From contig NZ_VMSO01000006.1 in the NCBI RefSeq assembly GCF_008691045.1, positions 62,001 to 126,000 of the forward strand: a stretch of DNA of 64,000 nt. The letters run 5' to 3'. Below are positions 8,832-17,635 of the stretch, piece by piece. Position 1 is the first letter of the stretch. Each line of letters begins with the position of its first letter. Under the pieces are notes generated by a model. It ran no database searches and was not told where the DNA came from. It worked only from the letters and a program-made list of their open reading frames with translations. The DNA comes from Mediterraneibacter catenae (lineage in GTDB: Bacteria; Bacillota; Clostridia; Lachnospirales; Lachnospiraceae). The position numbers and the translations under genes were made by a program.

Positions 8832-9716
8832 ATGGCAATTTTTAAAGGTGCAGGTGTAGCAATCGTTACTCCGATGAAAGAGAATCTGGAGATCAATTAT
8901 GATAAACTGGACGAGATCATCGAGGAGCAGATCGCCGGCGGCACAGACGCCATTATCATCTGTGGCACCACAGGTGAATCTGCAACCATGACAGAACCAG
9001 AGCACAGCGAAGCAATCCGTTTCACCATTGAAAGGGTAAAGCACAGAATCCCGGTTATTGCCGGAACAGGTTCAAACTGTACACGGACAGCAATCGAACT
9101 CTCCAGAGAAGCTGCAAAAGACGGCGCCGACGGACTTCTTCTCGTGACTCCGTACTATAATAAAGCGACTCAGAACGGACTGATCGCACACTATACACAA
9201 ATCTGTAACGAGGTCAGTATCCCCGCAATCCTCTACAACGTGCCGAGCCGTACCGGTTGTTCCATTCAGCCGCAGACTCTTGCAACACTTGTAAAGAATG
9301 TTGATAATATCGTAGGTGTAAAAGAAGCTTCCGGAAATATCGGAACAGTTGCGGAGATCATGCATCTGTGTGACGGAAATATCGATCTGTATTCAGGAAA
9401 TGACGATCAGGTCGTGCCGCTCCTCTCACTAGGAGGCATCGGCGTGATCTCCGTACTCTCAAACGTAGCACCGACTTACGTACATGACATGGTCTACAAA
9501 TACCTGTCCGGTGACACAGCTGGCAGCGCGAAAATGCAGCTTGATGCGATTCCTCTGTGCAATGCACTCTTCTGCGAGGTCAATCCGATCCCGGTAAAGG
9601 CCGCAATGAATCTGATGGGCAAAGAAGTGGGACCGTTAAGAGCGCCGCTGACAGAGATCGAGGATGCGCACAAAGAAGTGCTGAGAAAAGCGATGACAGA
9701 TTTCGGACTGCTGTAA
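8832..9716 (+). CDS. dapA: 4-hydroxy-tetrahydrodipicolinate synthase
   Basis: Condenses pyruvate with aspartate semialdehyde, the first committed step to diaminopimelate and lysine. The 294-residue TIM-barrel protein has the N-terminal GTTGES substrate loop (about 44-49), the YNVPSRTG motif near 133-140 with the catalytic tyrosine, and the Schiff-base lysine in VGVKEASGN near 161. AAAGGAGG lies upstream of the ATG. Expression is under the lysine riboswitch immediately upstream. A REP-like palindrome with a T-run follows the gene and may end the transcript. Confidence 0.97.
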   Translation: MAIFKGAGVAIVTPMKENLEINYDKLDEIIEEQIAGGTDAIIICGTTGESATMTEPEHSEAIRFTIERVKHRIPVIAGTGSNCTRTAIELSREAAKDGADGLLLVTPYYNKATQNGLIAHYTQICNEVSIPAILYNVPSRTGCSIQPQTLATLVKNVDNIVGVKEASGNIGTVAEIMHLCDGNIDLYSGNDDQVVPLLSLGGIGVISVLSNVAPTYVHDMVYKYLSGDTAGSAKMQLDAIPLCNALFCEVNPIPVKAAMNLMGKEVGPLRAPLTEIEDAHKEVLRKAMTDFGLL

Positions 9717-9735
9717 AATACAAAAGAATCATAAA

Positions 9736-9816
9736 CGGGGACACCGTAAGCTTTAATTGGGGACGTAGTAAAATCGGATTTTACTACGTCCCCAATTAAG
9801 TTTTGCCCTGTCCCTT
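9736..9816. repeat. REP-like palindrome, copy 2, doubling as terminator
   Basis: Inverted repeat with arms at 9751-9774 and 9778-9800 sharing the GGGGACGTAGT/ACTACGTCCCC core with copy 1 at 3506. It is flanked by an outer GGGGACA (9737-9743) and TGTCCC (9809-9814), and a TTTTT run follows on the plus strand. It lies between convergent dapA and the DegV gene. Confidence 0.8.
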
Positions 9817-9821
9817 TTTGA

Positions 9822-10694
9822 CTATTTCCGCTTCTTTCCGTAATTGATAAGTCCTACAACTCCCGGACCAGCGTGTGTTCCGATGCTCGGGCTCACATCA
9901 TTGATTATTACATTTGTAAATCCGAGTTCTTTTACCATATCAGCCACAGCTTTTGCATCGTCTATACAATCTCCGTGGAGAACTGCAACCAGCCTGTCCT
10001 TTCCATAGGAATCCAGGTCCAGCGACTCTTCCAGCCTGGCCACCAGTGTCTTGAGAGATTTCTTGCGCCCTCTCACTGTTCCGTCTGACTTCAGCTCGCC
10101 GGTCGACGTCACGGCCAGAATCGGCTTGATATTCACAAGACTTCCGACAACTGCCGTTGTCTTGGACACACGTCCGCCTCTCTGCAGATGATACAGATCA
10201 TTTACCGTAAACGACACATTTACATGATCCCGCTCCTCCATCAGGATATCATATACTTCCTCCATGCTCTTTTCTTCTTTCCAGAGTTCTACTGCACGGT
10301 AAACGGACACTCCCTCGCCCAGGGATGCATTCAACGAATCAAACACCATGATTTTCCGGTCCGGATAATCCTCCATAAGCTCGTTCGCCGTCATGACAAC
10401 ATTATTGCAGCTTCCGCTCAACGCGCTGGAAAACGCAATATGAAGTATATTTTTCCCCTCTTTTAGGATCTTTTCAAATTTCTCCCTGATTACCGCAGGA
10501 TTATTTGCCTGAGATTTCGGCAGTTCCCCTTTTCTCATAGTTTCATAGAATTCGTGCGGCGGCATATTGAGCTCGTCCCCATATACTGTATCCCCAAACG
10601 AATAATACTGTGGAATAATCGTAAGATCATTCTCTTTGATAAATTCCGGCAGCACGTCGGAATTGGAATCTGTTGTGATCACATAATCTGCCAC
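9822..10694 (-). CDS. DegV family fatty-acid-binding protein
   Basis: A 290-residue DegV/EDD protein. Members bind a fatty acid and, as FakB, present it to the fatty acid kinase FakA for phosphorylation and use in phospholipid synthesis. Family marks are the N-terminal ITTDSNSDVLPE, the motif AFSSALSGS near 112-120 and the C-terminal IGTHAGPGVVGL near 275. The start is the GTG at 10694, after AAGGAGGAG. No FakA-like gene is in the window. Many Lachnospiraceae carry several DegV paralogues, so the exact ligand is unknown. Confidence 0.92.
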   Translation of the reverse strand: MADYVITTDSNSDVLPEFIKENDLTIIPQYYSFGDTVYGDELNMPPHEFYETMRKGELPKSQANNPAVIREKFEKILKEGKNILHIAFSSALSGSCNNVVMTANELMEDYPDRKIMVFDSLNASLGEGVSVYRAVELWKEEKSMEEVYDILMEERDHVNVSFTVNDLYHLQRGGRVSKTTAVVGSLVNIKPILAVTSTGELKSDGTVRGRKKSLKTLVARLEESLDLDSYGKDRLVAVLHGDCIDDAKAVADMVKELGFTNVIINDVSPSIGTHAGPGVVGLINYGKKRK

Positions 10695-10926
10695 TTTTAA
10701 CTCCTCCTTCTCGTGATTAATATCTCGCGTACAACACTGATTATATCAGTCCAAAATGCCAGAATCAAGAAGAGGAAGGTTCTTTTCTGAGGAGCATAAC
10801 CACAGTTGTTCCATAGCCGTAAGCTGCTCTGCAGTTCTCCCTGCGCCATCATCTTTGAATTATGTTTTGCGTAAAATCTTACATTAAAAATTGTACTTTT
10901 TACAGAAGCTGTACTTTTTTCTGATA

Positions 10927-10990
10927 TTGACCGCACAGCATCGCCAAAGTATAATGAAGGAAGTCGGGAACTGTCAGCGGGCACTCCCGA
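10927..10990 (+). promoter_or_regulatory. Promoter and 5'-end hairpin for the small Cys-rich gene
   Basis: TTGACC at 10927-10932, a 17-base spacer and TATAAT at 10950-10955. Just where the transcript should start, GTCGGGA (10962-10968) pairs with TCCCGAC (10984-10990), giving a hairpin at the 5' end that could stabilise the mRNA. The rest of 10695-11027 shows no gene that I can support. Confidence 0.72.
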
Positions 10991-11027
10991 CGCAGATTCG
11001 TAAAATTCAGTAAAAGGAGTTGATTTT

Positions 11028-11255
11028 ATGCGCCGGAATGAAGCGCCGTTTAACGGAAAACAATTCATATTAAACAAAAACACAGGGGAAATCCACGATC
11101 TCGACCGTGAATCACCACCGTGCTGTATTGACAAAATAGATGCCGGCAATATCTTTGCCTGCGACACCTACGCGGAAGCCGTGCTGTTTGCATCCGTGCT
11201 GGGAATCACAAGGAACGGATGCGCTCACTGTATTCCGGAACATCATAGAGATTAA
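11028..11255 (+). CDS. Small Cys-rich protein, Ada-like metal-binding fold
   Basis: A 75-residue soluble protein behind a good promoter and AAAGGAG. It has the pattern FILNKNTGEIHD...CC......T.......G...CAHC. The same pattern forms the C-terminal 50 residues of the secreted nuclease at 32.7 kb (YILNENTKKFHD...C.......T.......G...CGRC). Paired cysteines and the conserved histidine suggest a small zinc-binding module like the Ada N-terminal fold, but function is unknown. It is convergent with the carboxypeptidase gene and overlaps its end by four bases. Confidence 0.75.
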   Translation: MRRNEAPFNGKQFILNKNTGEIHDLDRESPPCCIDKIDAGNIFACDTYAEAVLFASVLGITRNGCAHCIPEHHRD

Positions 11256-12088
11256 TTTATCCCCAGATACTCCTCCAGACAGAGTTTATTCTCATACATC
11301 TCTGCCGCCGCTTCTTTTCCCACATAACGATAGTGCCACGGTTCATAGATAATACCGGTGATATCGCTTTTATCAGTAGGATAGCGAAGGACAAATCCGT
11401 ACTTCCAGCTGTTCTTCATCAGCCATTGCTGGACCGGTGTATTTTCCTGCTCTGTGTCCAGCTGCTGATAGCTGACATCTACAATGTCCAGAGCCAGTCC
11501 CAGCTGATGTTCGCTTGTCCCCGGATATGCAACTACCTTTGCAGCCTCAACCTCGACTTCATTCTCCGGGTATCCTTCGCGAATCAGATTCGCTTCTTTA
11601 TCTTCAAACAGAGCTTCCTGCTTCTCCATTGTCCGATAAGACGCACAGATCAGGGGTTCAAATCCTGCTGCCCGGCAGTCGTCTATCATCTGCTGAAGCT
11701 CCGGATAACATCTTGAATCTACAGCCTGTCCGTTTCGCAGATACGTCAGTTCCGGTTCGTAATTCTCCGGAACCCAATTCCACGGATTTACAAGGAGAAG
11801 ATTCCACTCCTGTTCCTTTTTCGCCTGGTGCGCCTGTTTCGTCCGGCTGTCTTTCTGTCCGGGTGCTGCATCTGCCATTGCGTCAGCCGCGACCGCCTGG
11901 ATTTCAGCCGACCATCCTGTTATTTCTCCGATTCCGCCGGTGAGGATCACCCTTCCGCACAAAATCAGGATCAGTACAGTCCCCATGATAACTGCCGGCA
12001 GTCTGACACCGGTCTTTCGGGGGCTTCTCCGTCTTTTCCCGTATTTTCCTCCGCACTTTCTGTATCCCCGCTGCTTTCTGTATGACAT
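11252..12088 (-). CDS. D-alanyl-D-alanine carboxypeptidase, VanY/M15B family
   Basis: A membrane-anchored, extracytoplasmic zinc peptidase that trims the terminal D-alanine from peptidoglycan stem peptides. Its 278 residues start with a basic tail, then one membrane anchor (about 31-53), an Ala/Gln-rich linker, and the M15 domain. Zinc ligands and catalytic residues are visible in GTSEHQLGLALDI (near 190-202) and EPWHYRYV (near 252-259). The ATG follows GAGGTGAG. The gene is monocistronic by appearance. VanY-like enzymes occur both in glycopeptide resistance and in ordinary wall turnover; no van genes are nearby, so turnover is more likely. Confidence 0.92.
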   Translation of the reverse strand: MSYRKQRGYRKCGGKYGKRRRSPRKTGVRLPAVIMGTVLILILCGRVILTGGIGEITGWSAEIQAVAADAMADAAPGQKDSRTKQAHQAKKEQEWNLLLVNPWNWVPENYEPELTYLRNGQAVDSRCYPELQQMIDDCRAAGFEPLICASYRTMEKQEALFEDKEANLIREGYPENEVEVEAAKVVAYPGTSEHQLGLALDIVDVSYQQLDTEQENTPVQQWLMKNSWKYGFVLRYPTDKSDITGIIYEPWHYRYVGKEAAAEMYENKLCLEEYLGIN

Positions 12089-12191
12089 AAATACTCACCT
12101 CATTGGTTTTTATTATGTCATAATTTTAAAATCCCATTCCCTCAAAGAAGCATGTTGCCGGCATCAAAACGGCTTCATTTCCCTGATCTTT

Positions 12192-12844
12192 CTATAAAGT
12201 CCTGTTCCACGTATACACGGTTCCGTACTGATTCCGCTCCAGATCGAGCGTGATATTTTTCCCGCTCTCATCTTCAAAGAAGGTACGGGCAAAACAGGAG
12301 GGGCTCTCTGTATGGTACTCTGTGTCAGTATGCCGGAATCCATAGTATTCTTCACAGAAAGTCTGCAATCCGGCGCTCTTTTTCTGAAGATCCTCCTGTA
12401 TCTCTTTGCTTATTTCTTCCTCATTTTGATATCCCTCTTCCGCCCCCGGATTTCCCCCGTACCGGGTAAATCCGAAAGAAAGCATTTTCCCTTTAACAGC
12501 TATAAACGGAGACAGCGAAAAATCTTCGCATTCGATTTTGTCCAGCACTCCGTACTCTGACAGACGGTTTATTATGTCTGCGGCACTTATCCTTATATCG
12601 CTCTCATCACTTACGGCGCCATGGTCCAGATACAGTTCATTCTCATAGTGTCTGCCAGTTTCAGCATATCCACCAGTCTCGCGTCTGCTGCTGACGGCAC
12701 TTTTCCTATGGCAAATGTCTCTGCCTGCACGCTCAGCTTCTGATCTGCGGCTCTCCCCGCAAGATCCGGCAGGAAAAAGCCGGCGGCCAGTGCAGCCGCG
12801 GCTAAAAAGGCCGCTGCAACGGCCATTCCCCTTCTATTTTTCAT
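12192..12844 (-). pseudogene. Exported protein of unknown function, broken by a frameshift
   Basis: Two consecutive frames add up to one protein of about 216 residues. The first frame (12844 down to 12611) begins MKNRRGMAVAAAFLAAAALAAGFF, a signal peptide or anchor, and breaks off near 12655. The second frame continues as TGRHYENELYLDHGAVSDE and runs to 12192. The switch lies near CTGAAACTGG; one missing A (LKTGRHYE) would restore the frame. The gene overlaps the end of the kinase fusion by 11 bases with AGAGGAGG as ribosome site, so it was the last gene of that operon. I do not recognise the family. It could be a real lesion or a sequencing error. Confidence 0.72.
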
Positions 12845-14738
12845 AACGGCCTCCTCTCAGTTCGGCAATCACTCTTGTTCCTCCGCCTCTGCGCCTTTTA
12901 AAAACAAGAGTCCCGCCATGCAGTTTTACGATTTCTGCGCACAGAGTCAGCCCCAGTCCGGCTCCCCCCTGCTTTCTCGACCTCGACTTATCGACCCGGT
13001 AAAACGCTTCGGTCAGATGTTCTCTTGCTTCTTCTGGGATTCCCGGTCCGTCGTCGTCCACACAGAGTACGCAGCCCTCATCGGTCATTCTGACCGCCAC
13101 CCATATATGTCCGCCTATCCCGGCCGCCTTAGACGCGTTGTCTATCAGATTGACAGTCAGAGAGCGGAGCAGGTCCGGCTCAAGCAGGCATTTTCCTTTT
13201 TCATAGTTTCCTTTCAGAGTGATCTTTTTCTTTTCGAAGACCGGCCTTAAATGTTCTGCCATATTTTCTGCAATACGGCCCGGGCTGTGGATGGACAGCC
13301 GGACGTCTGTTTTCTCTGCCACATAGATATCCAGAAGTTTCATAGACAGGCGCTCCAGCCGCCTGCCTTCGGAGAAAATGTAACCGGCCGCATCCCGCCG
13401 CTCCTCTTCTGTAAGCTGTTGACTGCGGAGCAGATCAGCATATCCGATTACCGCTGTCATAGGTGTTTTCAACTCATGGGTAAAGCTCCCCACAAACCTC
13501 TCCTGCCGCTCTACGGCCTGTTCAAGTTCTCGGACATTGGTCTCGATCTGCTCTGACATCCGGTCAAAATCCTTTGACAGGCTTCCGATTTCATCTCCGG
13601 AACGAATATTTGTCCGGAATGAGAGATTGCCTCCCGAGATTTCTCTGGCTCCCTTTGCCAGCACAGACAGCGGACGAGTCAGCAAATATGACATTCCATA
13701 GGAAAAGACCGCACATATGATCATAGCAGTGACAAAAATAATTCTATAAATTTTCTGCTGATATTCCCGCTTTTCGTACAGAGATGAAATATCGTGTCCT
13801 GCTTCTAAATACATTGTCTGATCTCCGGATGAGAATCCCCCTGAAACTCTGATGTATACACTGCCGTCATCTGTCCGGAAAGATGTGACCACACACGATT
13901 CTTCATTTCCTCTTTCTTCTGCCCGGGTCAGATATTCTGCTGCCTTCCCCTGACTGTACACCACCCCGTCACCGCCGGAAAGGGCTACAGAATCCCAATA
14001 GCTTCGTCTCTGCCCGGCTATCTGCCGGAGAGTATCCTCTATGTTCTCTGATTCAGAAAACATCTCTGTTTCTCCTGACATCTGCAATGTATATATAAGC
14101 AGCCTGTATGAATTCTCCGCTTTCAGTTCTCTACTCCATTCCACCTTCTTCCGCAGCCGCTGGACCAGCAGATCCACCGCTTTACTGCCATACTCAAATT
14201 CTCCGCTCCATACTCTTTCATAGATCGTTTCTCTGTAAAGTGCAGTGTTTGGATTTCTTGTAAATAGAAGAAGCAGATCATATTCCTTTTTCGTCAGAGG
14301 AATCTCTCTTCCGTTCCTCGTCACCTGCATGGATCTCAGATCAATGTGGAGGCCGCATATATCCATCACCTCATCCGTAAGCCTGAAACGCCGCAGCACC
14401 ACATCCACCCGTGCCAGAAGCTCTATGATCTCAAAAGGCTTCACGATGTAGTCCTCGGCTCCCATACGCAGCCCTTTTAGCCGGTTATTTACAGAATCCT
14501 TTGCCGTTATAAAAATCACCGGTATCTCCAGCGGCCGGATATATTCCATTAATTCAAACCCGTCTATTTTCGGAAGCATCACATCAAGCAGGATCAGATC
14601 ATATATATTTCTGCTGATTTTCTCCAGAGCCTCTTCGCCGTCATATGCACAGTCGCATTGATACCCCGATCTTTTCAGACTCATCTCCATCAATTTCGAT
14701 ATGGAGATCTCGTCTTCAACGATCAATATTTTTATCAT
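12834..14738 (-). CDS. Response regulator fused in frame to a membrane histidine kinase
   Basis: One 634-residue frame holds a complete OmpR-type receiver (1-115, phospho-acceptor Asp52, Lys100) and most of its winged-helix DNA-binding domain (about 125-202). It then passes directly into the extracytoplasmic loop of a sensor kinase (from about 208), a single membrane helix (332-354), HAMP, the HisKA box with His421, and an ATPase domain (DDDGPGIPEE, GAGLGLTL). The last residues of a normal regulator and the first membrane helix of a normal kinase are missing. The join is at WSRELKAENSYRLL, where regulator ends (SRELK) and kinase starts resemble each other. I chose the ATG at 14738 after GAGGGAAAAGG. 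A regulator and kinase gene pair probably fused by deletion. Confidence 0.85.
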   Translation of the reverse strand: MIKILIVEDEISISKLMEMSLKRSGYQCDCAYDGEEALEKISRNIYDLILLDVMLPKIDGFELMEYIRPLEIPVIFITAKDSVNNRLKGLRMGAEDYIVKPFEIIELLARVDVVLRRFRLTDEVMDICGLHIDLRSMQVTRNGREIPLTKKEYDLLLLFTRNPNTALYRETIYERVWSGEFEYGSKAVDLLVQRLRKKVEWSRELKAENSYRLLIYTLQMSGETEMFSESENIEDTLRQIAGQRRSYWDSVALSGGDGVVYSQGKAAEYLTRAEERGNEESCVVTSFRTDDGSVYIRVSGGFSSGDQTMYLEAGHDISSLYEKREYQQKIYRIIFVTAMIICAVFSYGMSYLLTRPLSVLAKGAREISGGNLSFRTNIRSGDEIGSLSKDFDRMSEQIETNVRELEQAVERQERFVGSFTHELKTPMTAVIGYADLLRSQQLTEEERRDAAGYIFSEGRRLERLSMKLLDIYVAEKTDVRLSIHSPGRIAENMAEHLRPVFEKKKITLKGNYEKGKCLLEPDLLRSLTVNLIDNASKAAGIGGHIWVAVRMTDEGCVLCVDDDGPGIPEEAREHLTEAFYRVDKSRSRKQGGAGLGLTLCAEIVKLHGGTLVFKRRRGGGTRVIAELRGGRYEK

Positions 14739-14761
14739 GCCTTTTCCCTCTCGCATAAAAT

Positions 14762-14797
14762 AATCCCTGCTCTCTCAAAACAAGAGCAGGGATATTA
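14762..14797 (-). terminator. Terminator after the ABC permease gene
   Basis: ATCCCTGCTCT (14763-14773) pairs with AGAGCAGGGAT (14783-14793). On the minus strand a short TATTTTAT follows. It separates the ABC transporter operon from the regulator-kinase fusion. Confidence 0.7.
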
Positions 14798-14812
14798 TAC
14801 CTCATTTCGGCA

Positions 14813-17635
14813 TCAAAATGGCATCAAAAACCGTGTTCCTTTTCCAGATGAATTTTCTCCCTCATCTTTACACATAATCCATGCTGTTGTCACATTGATC
14901 ATAGTAAGTCCCGCAATCAAAAAGAGAATCCATGATATGGGCCATGTAAATTTAAAATACGACAATTTCTGTTCCATATAGTATCGGATCATCAGAAGAA
15001 TCCCCATCCCCACAGTCAGCAAAAGTCCCACAGTGAAGAGACAATAATAACCTCCTTCTGCCTGTATCATTGTCCGCTTTTGCTTTTCTGTCATGCCAAC
15101 GCTTTCCATGATCTTCAGTTCTTTTTTTCTTGCGAGAACGCCTGTGACCATCACATTAAAATAGTTTGTAAAGCCTGCCAGTAAAAGGACAGCACTGATA
15201 CTGCCAAGGATCAGCCTGTTTCTCTGGATCTCAGAGGCCGCCTCAGTCATCAGATCAGACTTGCTGATACAAAAGATCCCGGCTTCTCCGGTTCCTTCAT
15301 CAAATGCCGTTCCCGTCATCCGGCTCCGGCGCTGGTTTTCTTCGGAAATGATTTTCTGTATTGAGCTTTTCACAGAGGGTTCTTTTTCATGATCCACGTT
15401 CAACTCCATGTATAGTGTTTTCTTCTCTGTGGGAATCCTTTGGAATCCCTTTTCGCTGATCAGAAAATACAATCCTCCTTCTGAACCGTGCCAGGTCTGC
15501 CGGATCTGCGGGAAATCTTCCCTTCGGTTATCAAGATACCCGCATAGAGTAAAGTCCTCTGACTGTTTCATTTGGAAATCCCCTGCTTCTTCCTGTTCTG
15601 TCTGTTCCTGAGCTGTCATGTTGTTCCACCGGATCCTGTCTTCCCGCGATATCATTGTCTTAAAATAAACAGGCTCCCCTATACTTTCTCCCACCAGCTT
15701 TTCCTGCGCGGCAGACAATGCATGATCATGAAGGATCAGAACTCCGGTGCCATTCTCAAGAGAATCCATGTCAACAGGAAGGCTGTTTGTTTCCACATAT
15801 TTTTTCAGAGATTCAATCTCATCCTCCTTCAGGATCTGGACCACATCCTGATCCCATCCTTCGATCATTTCATCTTCAGCGTCCTCTGCGAGAAATACCT
15901 GATCCAGCGGACGGATTCCTTTTTTAGAGATCACAGTGTAAAGATAAGCGCCTTCCATGATATAAGACTTGTCCGTATCAACTCCATCTATCTCCATCAG
16001 TTCTTTTCTGACCTCCGAAGATATGGGCGAGAATTCGTCATAATCATTATCATACAGCAGATCAAAATAGTCTCCTTCTGTCAACATGGGATCCTGCCCT
16101 GCATCCCGCGTCTGATATTCCTCTCCATATCCCTGCTCACGTCCGTAAGTGCTGAACCGGCCCGCGATCAGGAAATCCGGACGCTGTTCAACAACATGTA
16201 CATAGTCGCTTCCTGCTGTAATCACAACAGCTCCAAGAAAAGCTTCCAGACCAAGGAAAAGGGAAAGCACGGTCAGGATAAACCGTTTCCTGTGACCGGA
16301 AATATTTCTCCACGCCAGATAACGCATTTCCCCGGCAGAGGTCCGTTTTCTTTTCGTGAAAACCGGCTTTCTTTCCTTGTGAGATCGTTTTTTGCCCTGC
16401 GTTCCTGTATATCCGGTACTTTCCACACAGGACATCCTTACTGTTCTTACGATCACTCCGGCTGACGCTGCCAGAAGGATCCCGTCCGTAAAGAGGACGG
16501 ATAATAAGAGGATGACCGGATGGAAAAGACAAACCCCTTCAGCGCCTCCTGTTTCTCTGAAATACTGACTGTTCAGGATTGCCGGGATAACTCCCGCCAG
16601 CAAAATGGCAGACAAAGCCGCACCGGCCGCTGTTCCGAGAACGAGGATCCGCCGGATCTGACTGTAGTAGATTTTGGAAAGCTGTCTTTGCGTCGCGCCG
16701 ATCGTGTTTAAGAGTCCGAGTTTCCGGATATCTCCTGCCATTGAGATCTGAAGCACATTATGGCACAGGAAGAAGACGCCGCACAAGGTAATAACAGCTC
16801 CGAGAACCGCCATGCCATAACCGCCCGTCATGCCCGCCACTGCCTGATATCCCGCCGTATCGGTTACCGTGATTTTCTGATGCTGATCCTTCATAGGCAG
16901 ATCTTCATACAGCAGTTCTTCTGTTTCCTGCCAGCCAAGCCGGTCTGACTGACGGAAGACCAGATCTGCCTCATCATCAGGATGAATGCCCCAGGCATCC
17001 AGCTTTTCCTCTGAAATATAACCCGGAGCAGCCTCATTACTGTAATCAGTAAACCAGCCGCTCAAAAAAAATGTTTCTTCCGAACTCTGAAAAATCCCGA
17101 TGGAAACATGGAGCGGAATCTCCATGCCCTCCTGAGGATTGGTAATTCCCAGAACCTTCAGCGCCTTTTCGGAAAGCATGATCTCAGACTCTTTTTCGGG
17201 ATAACTTCCCTGAATCTCTGTATAGGCTGGACAAAGCAGGTCCTTCCATGCATCCGGATCTGCCCATCTGATCGTGCAGACCGTGACCTTTTCACCCTCC
17301 GCGCCGGAATCCTTTTCTGCGGTCTCCGCCACTCCCACGGTAAAACATCGGCCCGTCTGATTTATATAATTCAGGGATTTAAGTGCTGCATATTGGGACG
17401 CAATTCCGCTTTCCACAACTCCGGACGCAGCCGTTCCATTCTCCCGTATCATACTTAACTCTTCCGAACGGATCTTTCCCCGGGAAATACCGAACACCAT
17501 TGTCAGGGTGATAATGCTCAAAACCACCGTCATAAAAAGGATCCGGTTTCTCCCTTTCGCCGATCCGGCAAATGAAACAGCAAGCATACGGATCACATTT
17601 CGGTTATCATTGGGAGTGTAGTTTCTTCTCTTCAT
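14813..17635 (-). CDS. ABC transporter permease, FtsX/MacB-like
   Basis: A 940-residue membrane protein with the FtsX-type layout. One N-terminal helix (about 27-50) is followed by a large extracytoplasmic domain, a helix block (about 280-400), a helix near 460, a second long external domain, and a final three-helix FtsX block (about 830-920). It overlaps the ATPase gene by four bases (ATGA), so the two are one transporter. The genes upstream on the same strand encode a kinase with only one membrane helix and an OmpR-type regulator, a layout typical of antimicrobial-peptide sensing and detoxification modules. Substrate is inferred only from this layout; lipoprotein or peptide export is possible. 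Confidence 0.87.
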   Translation of the reverse strand: MKRRNYTPNDNRNVIRMLAVSFAGSAKGRNRILFMTVVLSIITLTMVFGISRGKIRSEELSMIRENGTAASGVVESGIASQYAALKSLNYINQTGRCFTVGVAETAEKDSGAEGEKVTVCTIRWADPDAWKDLLCPAYTEIQGSYPEKESEIMLSEKALKVLGITNPQEGMEIPLHVSIGIFQSSEETFFLSGWFTDYSNEAAPGYISEEKLDAWGIHPDDEADLVFRQSDRLGWQETEELLYEDLPMKDQHQKITVTDTAGYQAVAGMTGGYGMAVLGAVITLCGVFFLCHNVLQISMAGDIRKLGLLNTIGATQRQLSKIYYSQIRRILVLGTAAGAALSAILLAGVIPAILNSQYFRETGGAEGVCLFHPVILLLSVLFTDGILLAASAGVIVRTVRMSCVESTGYTGTQGKKRSHKERKPVFTKRKRTSAGEMRYLAWRNISGHRKRFILTVLSLFLGLEAFLGAVVITAGSDYVHVVEQRPDFLIAGRFSTYGREQGYGEEYQTRDAGQDPMLTEGDYFDLLYDNDYDEFSPISSEVRKELMEIDGVDTDKSYIMEGAYLYTVISKKGIRPLDQVFLAEDAEDEMIEGWDQDVVQILKEDEIESLKKYVETNSLPVDMDSLENGTGVLILHDHALSAAQEKLVGESIGEPVYFKTMISREDRIRWNNMTAQEQTEQEEAGDFQMKQSEDFTLCGYLDNRREDFPQIRQTWHGSEGGLYFLISEKGFQRIPTEKKTLYMELNVDHEKEPSVKSSIQKIISEENQRRSRMTGTAFDEGTGEAGIFCISKSDLMTEAASEIQRNRLILGSISAVLLLAGFTNYFNVMVTGVLARKKELKIMESVGMTEKQKRTMIQAEGGYYCLFTVGLLLTVGMGILLMIRYYMEQKLSYFKFTWPISWILFLIAGLTMINVTTAWIMCKDEGENSSGKGTRFLMPF

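Noticed and set aside
8458-8859. Open frame of 133 codons over the dapA leader
   Set aside because: It covers the lysine riboswitch and its terminator and has no ribosome site; the RNA explains the sequence.
10697-11167. Open frame of 156 codons on the minus strand upstream of degV
   Set aside because: It opposes the promoter and the start of the small Cys-rich gene, has low-complexity composition and no ribosome site.
11252-12088. Vancomycin-resistance cluster based on the VanY-like peptidase
   Set aside because: No vanA/B ligase, vanH, vanX or VanRS-type genes next to it; the D-lactate-type dehydrogenase is 37 kb away and of general type.
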